The notes below the pieces were generated by a model. The model was not told the DNA's origin. It was given only the letters and a program-made list of their open reading frames with translations, and searched no databases. A stretch of DNA of 64,000 bases from the NCBI GenBank assembly GCA_000745135.1, contig JQNH01000001.1:4127298-4191297 (forward strand). The letters are read 5' to 3'. Both the position numbers and the translations under genes were made by a program. Positions 58,315 to 64,000 of the stretch are shown here, one piece after another; position 1 is the stretch's first letter; every line of letters begins with the position of its first letter. Source of the DNA: Rhizobiales bacterium YIM 77505. Its GTDB lineage: Bacteria; Pseudomonadota; Alphaproteobacteria; Rhizobiales; Beijerinckiaceae.

Positions 58315-58843
58315 GATGAGGACGCGCGCCCACAGCCTCCTTCTGCGGCTCATCGAGCCCCGCCTCGCCGCTGCCCTCATCCTCGCCGCCGCCACAGCGA
58401 CGGTCGGCGCCGCCCTGTTCTTCCAGCACGTGGTCGGGCTCCTGCCCTGCAAGCTGTGCCTCATCCAGCGCCAGCCCTATTATGCGGCGATCCCCGTCGC
58501 GCTCGGGCTCGTCCTCCTGCCTCTCGACCAGCGCTGGCGGCGGGCTGGCCTCTTGCTTCTGGCGCTCACCTTCCTCGTGAGCGCGGGGCTTGGCGCCTAT
58601 CATGCGGGGGTGGAGTGGGGCTTCTGGCTCGGACCCAACGATTGCGGCGGCGCGGCGCCGTCGGCCGCTGCAGGGGTTGAGGACTTCCTCAAGCGGCTCG
58701 AGACCACCCGCGTCGTCAGCTGCACGGAGGCGGCCTGGCGCTTCCTCGGTCTGTCGATGGCAGGCTGGAACGCCGTCATCTCCCTCGGGCTTGCGGGCTT
58801 TGCCGCCGCTGCCGCGGGAACTGGCCTGCAGGCGCGCCGTTGA
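58304..58843 (+). CDS. DsbB-like disulfide bond formation protein
   Basis: A 179-residue membrane protein with four helices. The first Cys pair is in LLPCKLCLIQRQPYY (about 46-60), the hallmark quinone-linked CxxC with Arg. The second periplasmic Cys pair is in NDCGG and VVSCTEAAWRFLG. It would re-oxidise a DsbA-type thiol oxidase with ubiquinone. Starts at 58304 and 58316 are both possible; the former overlaps the upstream gene by 11 bases. Confidence 0.88.
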   Translation: MSSEMRTRAHSLLLRLIEPRLAAALILAAATATVGAALFFQHVVGLLPCKLCLIQRQPYYAAIPVALGLVLLPLDQRWRRAGLLLLALTFLVSAGLGAYHAGVEWGFWLGPNDCGGAAPSAAAGVEDFLKRLETTRVVSCTEAAWRFLGLSMAGWNAVISLGLAGFAAAAAGTGLQARR

Positions 58844-58866
58844 GCTTGGCGGAAACCGAGGCCGCC

Positions 58867-59043
58867 ATGCCGATCATCCTTTTCATCCTCCTCGTGGTGC
58901 TCATCGCCCAGGTCGGGTTCTGGGACACGCTCGGCGCGGTGCTCGGCGCGGCGGCGATGATGGTCCTCTTCGTGCTGTTGGTCGTGGCGGCGCTCGGCCT
59001 TGCCGCTTACCTCGCCCTCCGTCGCGTTCGCAGCCGGCTCTGA
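58867..59043 (+). CDS. Small hypothetical membrane protein
   Basis: A 58-residue protein with two closely spaced hydrophobic helices (PIILFILLVVLIAQVGF and AAMMVLFVLLVVAALGLAAYLAL) and a basic tail RRVRSRL. ATG 58867 with GAGG upstream is preferred over TTG 58840, which overlaps the dsbB-like stop. No family recognised. Confidence 0.55.
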   Translation: MPIILFILLVVLIAQVGFWDTLGAVLGAAAMMVLFVLLVVAALGLAAYLALRRVRSRL

Positions 59044-59080
59044 ACCCGGGCCTCCCGACAATCGCGGCTCGCCCGCTCCT

Positions 59081-59650
59081 TCAAGGCTCGAGCTCGGTGT
59101 CCCAGTAGAGATAGTCGAGCCAGCTGTCGTGCAGGTAGTTCGGCGGGAAATGCCGACCGTTGCGGTGGAGGTCCTGGAGGGTCGGGGCGAAGGGCGGCTG
59201 ACGCGGCCACATATCGACTTCCCGGGGCAGGCGGTCGCCCTTGCGCAAGTTGCAGGGCGAGCAGGCGGCGACCACGTTCTCCCAGGTGGTCTGGCCGCCC
59301 TTCGAGCGCGGGATGAGGTGATCGAAGGTCAGATCCTCGCGGGCGCCGCAATATTGGCAGGTGAAACGGTCGCGGAGGAAAACGTTGAACCGCGTGAAGG
59401 CCGGGTGTCGCGAGGGCTTGATGTAGGTCTTGAGGGAGACGACTGACGGCAACCGCATCTCGAAGCTCGGACTTCGGACCGTCTTGTCGTATTCCGAGAC
59501 GATGTTGACCCGATCGAGAAACACCGCCTTGATCGCGTCCTGCCACCCCCAGATCGAGAGGGGGTAATAACTCAGCGGCCGGTAATCGGCGTTCAGCACC
59601 AGGGCTGGGCACGCCTCCGGCCGAACCACAGGCTGGACGTGGATCGTCAA
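59081..59650 (-). CDS. HNH endonuclease
   Basis: A 189-residue protein with a conserved N-terminal domain (about 15-85, LVLNADYRPLSYYPLSIWGW) and an HNH domain (about 93-140): zinc-type cysteines in CQYCG and CSPCN, with the catalytic histidine in LTFDHLIPRSKGGQTTWENVVAAC. This form is widespread in bacteria and often chromosomal; its role is unclear. The start is TTG 59650 with GGGAGG upstream. The stop lies 37 bases from the convergent small gene. Confidence 0.9.
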   Translation of the reverse strand: MTIHVQPVVRPEACPALVLNADYRPLSYYPLSIWGWQDAIKAVFLDRVNIVSEYDKTVRSPSFEMRLPSVVSLKTYIKPSRHPAFTRFNVFLRDRFTCQYCGAREDLTFDHLIPRSKGGQTTWENVVAACSPCNLRKGDRLPREVDMWPRQPPFAPTLQDLHRNGRHFPPNYLHDSWLDYLYWDTELEP

Positions 59651-59790
59651 GCCGCCTCCCTGCTACGTGTTGCGGAAGGGTCGAATCCCGTTCGCTCTCA
59701 ATGTACAGGGTCTGTGACCAGATTGTGAAGGTGCCCGCTGGGAAGGGCCATCCTCTTTCCACTTGGGAAGGGAGGGAGCGACGCCGAGGC

Positions 59791-59985
59791 TCAGACCCGC
59801 CGGTCGACGAGGGTGCCTTGGCCGGCAGGAGCGCTCGAACGGCTGGCCTGGGTCGCCCCGTCGATGAGCTGCACGACCGCCTGCATGGATTTCGCCTGCT
59901 GCCGGGCAAGGGCGGTCTGGATCGCCTGCTGGGTGCCGGCGGCTTTGAAGGCGACGAGCGCCGTGGCGGCGGAAAGCGCGTCCAT
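59791..59985 (-). CDS. Small protein, YjfB-like putative motility protein
   Basis: A 64-residue protein starting MDALSAATALVAFKAAGTQQ and ending GTLVDRRV. The length, the N-terminal helix and the LVD near the C-terminus are like the YjfB putative motility family; the match is by pattern only. ATG 59985 has GGAG upstream. No motility genes are nearby. Confidence 0.5.
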   Translation of the reverse strand: MDALSAATALVAFKAAGTQQAIQTALARQQAKSMQAVVQLIDGATQASRSSAPAGQGTLVDRRV

Positions 59986-60109
59986 GAAAGGCTCCTGCCG
60001 CGGTTTTGCGGCAAAGCCGTTGATGAACGCTTAACCCGCCCTTCGGCAGCAGGCTCTACAGCCTCCTCCGGTTGATGCACGATGGGGCTGGGCTTGGCTC
60101 TGGGGCGCC

Positions 60110-60140
60110 ATCCATATTGTGCTGCTTCGCAGCACATCCT
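60110..60140. repeat. REP-like palindromic element, copy 2
   Basis: The core TGTGCTGC-TTC-GCAGCACA is an 8-bp stem. On the minus strand it matches 51479-51509 at 24 of 31 positions. Confidence 0.45.
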
Positions 60141-60207
60141 GGCGCTGACCCTCCGCACGCCATCGTCGCAAGGAGGGAGGAGTTCCGCCAACCCGATCGG
60201 ACCACCC

Positions 60208-61128
60208 TTAACGCGTCGGGATCGGCTTCTCGCCCCGGTAGTCGTAGAAGCCGCGCTTCGTCTTGCGGCCGAGCCATCCCGCCTCGACATACTTCACGAG
60301 CAGCGGGCAGGGGCGGTACTTGGAGTCGGCCAAGCCCTCATGCAGCACCTGCATGACCGACAAGCAGGTGTCGAGGCCGATGAAGTCGGCGAGCTGCAAA
60401 GGGCCCATGGGATGATTGGCGCCAAGCCGCATGGCCGTGTCGATGGCCTCCACGGAGCCGACGCCCTCGTAGAGGACGTAGATCGCCTCGTTGATCATCG
60501 GCAGGAGGATGCGGTTGACGATGAAGGCCGGGAAGTCCTCCGCCACGGTCGCCGTCTTGCCGAGCTTCTCGATGAGGCGCTTGGCGGCCTCGAAGGTCGG
60601 ATCTTCGGTGGCGATGCCGCGGATGAGCTCCACGAGCTGCATCAGCGGCACCGGGTTCATGAAGTGGATGCCGATGAAGCGTTCCGGCCGGTCGGTGGCG
60701 GCTGCGAGGCGCGTGATCGAAATCGACGAGGTATTGGTCGCGATGATCGCTTCCGGCTTCAAGACCGGGCAAAGGGCGGTGAAGATCTTGCGCTTGACCT
60801 CCTCGTTCTCGGTCGCCGCTTCGATGACGAGGTCGCAGTCGCCAAACGCCTCATAGGACAGGGCCGGCTTGATGCGTGCGAGGGCGGCCTGGCGGTCGGC
60901 CTCGGTGATCATGCCCTTGGCGACCTGTCGGGCCATGTTGCCGTTGATGGTCGCAAGCCCGGCATTGATGCGCTCTTCCGAAAGGTCGTTCAGGCGCACC
61001 TCGAGGCCGGCCAGGGCGCAGACATGAGCGATGCCGTTGCCCATCTGGCCGGCTCCGATGATGCCGACGCTCTTGATCTCCGGCGGGGCGACGCTCCGAT
61101 CCGAAAGCGTTTCTCTCCGATATGACAT
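60208..61128 (-). CDS. hbd: 3-hydroxybutyryl-CoA dehydrogenase
   Basis: A 306-residue 3-hydroxyacyl-CoA dehydrogenase. The NAD fold has GIIGAGQMGNGIAHVCA (about 22-38). The catalytic region has TNTSSISITRLA, GIHFMNPVPLMQLVELI (His-Glu pair) and the C-terminal GANHPMGPLQLADFIGLDTCL. It oxidises or reduces 3-hydroxybutyryl-CoA in short-chain fatty-acid or PHB metabolism. ATG 61128 is the family start, 13 bases after etfA, giving the usual etfBA-hbd order, so it shares electron flow with ETF. Confidence 0.93.
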   Translation of the reverse strand: MSYRRETLSDRSVAPPEIKSVGIIGAGQMGNGIAHVCALAGLEVRLNDLSEERINAGLATINGNMARQVAKGMITEADRQAALARIKPALSYEAFGDCDLVIEAATENEEVKRKIFTALCPVLKPEAIIATNTSSISITRLAAATDRPERFIGIHFMNPVPLMQLVELIRGIATEDPTFEAAKRLIEKLGKTATVAEDFPAFIVNRILLPMINEAIYVLYEGVGSVEAIDTAMRLGANHPMGPLQLADFIGLDTCLSVMQVLHEGLADSKYRPCPLLVKYVEAGWLGRKTKRGFYDYRGEKPIPTR

Positions 61129-61141
61129 GACGGACACGGTC

Positions 61142-62089
61142 CTAGCGTCCAAGCTTGGCGAGCTCCTGCTCGAGCTCTGGCATGATCTGGAAGAGGTCGC
61201 CGACGATGCCGTAATCCGCCACCTGGAAGATCGGCGCCTCCTCGTCCTTGTTGATGGCCACGATGACCTTGGAGTCCTTCATGCCGGCCAGATGCTGAAT
61301 CGCTCCTGAAATCCCGACCGCGATATAGAGGTCGGGGGCCACCACCTTGCCGGTCTGGCCCACCTGCCAGTCGTTGGGAGCATAGCCCGCATCGACGGCG
61401 GCGCGCGAGGCGCCGATCGCCGCGCCGAGCTTGTCCGCCACCGGCTCGATCACCTTCTTGAAGTTCTCCGCCGAGCCGAGCGAGCGGCCCCCCGAGATGA
61501 TGATGCGGGCCGAGGCGAGCTCCGGCCGCTCGGACTTGGCGATCTCCTCGCCCTTGAAGCTCGACACCCCCGGGTCGTCGGCTGCGGACACGGCTTCGAT
61601 CGGGGCCGCGGCACCGCTCTCCGGCGTCGCCGCGAAGGCGGCCGTGCGCACCGTGATGACCTTCTTGCCGTCGGTCGCCTGGACCGTCTGGATGGCGTTG
61701 CCGGCATAGATCGGCCGCTCGAAGGTGTCGGGCGAGACGACCCTGGTGATGTCGGACACCTGCATCACGTCGAGGAGTGCGGCGACGCGGGGCATGATGT
61801 TCTTGCCCGTGGTCGTGGCGGGCGCGACGAAGGCCTCGTAGGAGCCGGAGAGGGCAAGGATCAGCGCCGCCATGGGTTCGGCGAGCATGTGATCGTATCG
61901 CCCATCGTCCGCGACCAGGACCTTGTCGACACCCTCGAGCTTCGCAGCCGCCTCGGCGGCGGGCCGGCAGTTGGCACCGGCGACGAGGACGTGGATCGGC
62001 TGCCCCAGAGCCTTGGCCGCGGTCAGCGCCTTGGCGGTGGCGTCCTTCAGCGACGCATTGTCATGTTCGGCGACAAGCAGGGTGGTCAT
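61142..62089 (-). CDS. etfA: Electron transfer flavoprotein alpha subunit
   Basis: A 315-residue FAD-binding subunit that passes electrons from acyl-CoA dehydrogenases to ETF-quinone oxidoreductase. The C-terminal FAD domain contains IISGGRSLGSAENF, GAAIGASRAAVDAGYAPNDWQVGQTGKVVAPDLYIAVGISGAIQH split over residues 223-266, and VAINKDEEAPIFQVADYGIVGDLF. ATG 62089 is used. It lies 24 bases after etfB. Confidence 0.96.
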   Translation of the reverse strand: MTTLLVAEHDNASLKDATAKALTAAKALGQPIHVLVAGANCRPAAEAAAKLEGVDKVLVADDGRYDHMLAEPMAALILALSGSYEAFVAPATTTGKNIMPRVAALLDVMQVSDITRVVSPDTFERPIYAGNAIQTVQATDGKKVITVRTAAFAATPESGAAAPIEAVSAADDPGVSSFKGEEIAKSERPELASARIIISGGRSLGSAENFKKVIEPVADKLGAAIGASRAAVDAGYAPNDWQVGQTGKVVAPDLYIAVGISGAIQHLAGMKDSKVIVAINKDEEAPIFQVADYGIVGDLFQIMPELEQELAKLGR

Positions 62090-62113
62090 GTTACAATCCA
62101 ATTCCTCGGCGCC

Positions 62114-62863
62114 TCACAGGACGCCGGCCTCGACCTTCAGCTTCTGAACGAGCTCGGCGACGGAGCCGACCTTGACGCCTGCCTTCCGCCCGCCGGGCTC
62201 GGCGGTCTTGAGAACCTTGAGGCGCGGAGCGACGTCGATGCCGAGCGCTTCGGGCGTCGTCTCGTCGAGCGGCTTCTTCTTCGCCTTCATGATGTTGGGC
62301 AAGGACGCGTAGCGCGGCTCGTTGAGGCGCAGATCCGTCGTCACCACCGCCGGCAGCTTTGAGGTGAACCGTCTGCAGCCCGCCATCGACCTCGCGGGTC
62401 ACGTCGATGGTGCCCTCGCCGAGGCCGAGCTTATAGGCGAAGGTGCCCTGCGGCCAGCCGAGCAGCGCCGCCAGCATCTGGCCCGTCTGGTTCGAATCGT
62501 CGTCGATCGCCTGCTTGCCGAGGATGACGAGCTGCGGGCTCTCCTGCTCGACGATCTTCTTGAGGATCTTGGCGACCGCGAGGGGCTCGACCGCCTGGTC
62601 GGTCTTGACGAGGATGCCGCGGTCGGCGCCCATGGCAAGCGCGGTGCGGAGCGTCTCTTGGGCCTGCTGCGGGCCGATCGAGACGGCCACGATCTCGGTC
62701 GCCTTGCCCTGCTCCTTCAGGCGGATCGCCTCTTCAACAGCGATCTCGTCGAAGGGGTTCATGGACATCTTGACGTTGGCGAGCTCGACTCCGACCCGTC
62801 CGGCTTCACGCGGATTTTGACGTTCGAGTCGACGACCCGCTTCACGGGCACGAGGATTTTCAT
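62114..62863 (-). CDS. etfB: Electron transfer flavoprotein beta subunit, frameshifted as given
   Basis: The protein is spread over frames. [19 protein letters not shown] starts at ATG 62863; a one-base loss near 62791 (C run) shifts to the frame with [21 protein letters not shown]; an extra T in the 62358-62360 run restores the first frame for [17 protein letters not shown] to the C-terminus at 62114. The two changes cancel: 750 bases, 249 residues, the normal EtfB length. Since EtfB is well conserved and EtfA is intact, sequencing error is more likely than a mutant gene. EtfB binds AMP and partners EtfA. Confidence 0.88.
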
Positions 62864-63028
62864 GGGGCGTCGTCCTTAAGGCTCGGGCGGCGGGGTCGAC
62901 CGGTCGACGCAATGCGGCGCGACGCGACGGCGGCGGCCCGGCCCAGCGAAATGTGAGGGCCGGACGTAACGACGACGCTTTGGAAATGTCAACGGAACAA
63001 GGCCCTCGGTCTTGCCCTCGCGAGGAGA

Positions 63029-63743
63029 TCAGGGCCGGCGCGGCGCGCCGGCCTCCTCGGCTGCGACCCGCGCCAGCACCGGATCGAACCGGCGGCGCAT
63101 GAGGGAGAATGAGCACGGCTCCCGCGGCAAGCCCGCCAAGATGCGCAAACCAGCCGACCTGCTCGTCGCCGCCCATGACCGCCGAGAGGATCTGGAAGCA
63201 GATCCACAGGCCGATGGCCCAAGCGGCCGGCACGCGCAAGGGATGCGGCCGAAGAACAGTCCCCACACCTTCACGCGGGGTAAAGGATCAGATACGCGGA
63301 CACCACGCCCGCGATCGCGCCCGAAGCGCCGATCAGCGGGCGCTGCGAGGCCGGATCCATGGCGGCATGGGCGAGGCCGGCGAGGGCGCCGCAAAGGAGA
63401 AAAAAGAGCAGAAAGCCAGTGCCCCATGGCGTCCTCGACATTGTCGCCGAAGACCCACAGGAACAGCATGTTGCCGGCGAGGTGCAGAAAGGAGCCGTGG
63501 AGGAACAGGCTCGTCAGGAGGGTCAGCGGCTCGGGACATAGGGCAGTCCGCCCGGCAGGGTGTCGACCCCGAACAGGACCGAAGGCACAAGCCCGAAGCC
63601 GGCCACGATCCAGGCTCCGCCACCGGCAAAAGGCCGAGCGCCACGATGGCGTAGGCCATGGTGCAGGCCCCCAGCAGGGCGCGCGTCACGAAGGGGGCCT
63701 GAAGATAACGCAGCGGAACGCCGTCATAGATGGGCAGGAACAT
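63029..63743 (-). CDS. Rhomboid family intramembrane serine protease, frameshifted as given
   Basis: A rhomboid gene from ATG 63743 ([21 protein letters not shown]) to a stop at 63029 ([15 protein letters not shown], then GAPRRP). The segments are split among three frames: [22 protein letters not shown], then [18 protein letters not shown] with catalytic Ser in GASGAIAG, then [17 protein letters not shown] with catalytic His. At least five single-base losses, near 63614, 63531, 63400, 63277 and 63240, almost all in G/C or A runs, break the frame. About 240 residues are expected. Probably intact in reality. Confidence 0.75.
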
Positions 63744-63796
63744 GACGGAGCGCTCCTGCTACGAGCTCTCGCCGGCAGGGAAGGAAGCGTGCGGCC

Positions 63797-64000
63797 TCAT
63801 GACGAAGACCGCGTCTGGCCGGAGTCCACAGCACGTCGCGGGCGCCGCGCTCGTTGGCGAAGCGAGCGGCCACGAACAGGAAATCGGAGAGGCGGTTGAG
63901 ATACTTGATCGCCTCGGGCGAGACCGTCTCCTCCGGCTTTTCGTTCAACGCCACCACGAGCCGCTCCGCCGTCGGCAGACCGTGCGCGCAAGGTGCAGGG
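63797..64000 (-). CDS. Cob(I)alamin adenosyltransferase (PduO/CobO type), 3' end, frameshifted
   Basis: The visible part is the C-terminal end of a PduO-type ATP:cob(I)alamin adenosyltransferase: VALNEKPEETVSPEAIKYLNRL, SDFLFVAARFANE and the final DVLWTP. A missing C near 63819 shifts the frame; restoring it gives the stop at 63797. The N-terminal part is beyond the window edge. It makes adenosylcobalamin from cobalamin and ATP. Confidence 0.75.
   Translation of the reverse strand, partial: PCTLRARSADGGAARGGVERKAGGDGLARGDQVSQPPLRFPVRGRSLRQRARRPRRAVDSGQTRSSS

Noticed and set aside
59007..60290. 427-residue minus-strand frame over the HNH region
   Set aside because: It is a different frame across the HNH nuclease and the YjfB-like gene; low-complexity Arg/Pro/Ser composition.

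Overview
The window is GC-rich alphaproteobacterial chromosome. Gene content and order point to the order Hyphomicrobiales (Rhizobiales), near Methylobacteriaceae or Beijerinckiaceae: rplU-rpmA-(GNAT)-obgE-proB-proA-nadD-rsfS-rlmH-envC-ctpA-deacetylase-rppH, CarD, RpoH, EtfBA-Hbd and an ImuB/DnaE2 locus. The genus is inference; no rRNA is present.

Left core, about 1-18.9 kb. A TRAP permease 3' end, a catechol-2,3-dioxygenase-like protein and an NAD-binding dehydrogenase form a small catabolic cluster. Then come rmuC, a secreted nuclease, an M48 lipoprotein protease, carD, a 5'-truncated imuB beside an intact dnaE2, a PfkB kinase, a Gdx/SugE exporter behind a candidate guanidine-II riboswitch, purA, a membrane protein, rpoH with a duplicated leader segment, an rluD-like gene and tRNA-Glu(CUC).

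Accessory region, about 19-37.4 kb, between tRNA-Glu and tRNA-Ser(CGA). It opens with an IS256 transposase fragment fused to a 5'-truncated cas3, followed by cas8-like, cas7 (csb1) and cas5-cas6 (csb2) genes of a type I-G (formerly I-U) CRISPR system. There is no cas1, cas2 or cas4 and no visible array. Decayed IS110 and IS3 pieces follow. Then comes a leftward operon for a probable C3-sulfonate such as 2,3-dihydroxypropane-1-sulfonate (DHPS): two permeases, ATPase, binding protein, HpsN-like, SDR and MDR dehydrogenases. A divergent LacI regulator and two LacI-type operator palindromes control its head.

Right core, about 37.4-64 kb. A ribosomal/GTPase/proline/NAD/ribosome-maturation/cell-wall run carries a vapBC toxin-antitoxin pair inserted between obgE and proB. 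After it lie a DUF1236 protein, a GH5 hydrolase, a Tat-exported SMP-30 lactonase, an IS630/IS481 nest, tRNA-Leu(CAA), a YqaA-type membrane protein, a DsbB-like protein, an HNH nuclease and the hbd-etfA-etfB cluster. From about 62.3 to 63.85 kb, etfB, a rhomboid protease gene and a cobalamin adenosyltransferase gene carry many single-base frameshifts, nearly all in homopolymer runs, which looks like sequencing error rather than decay.
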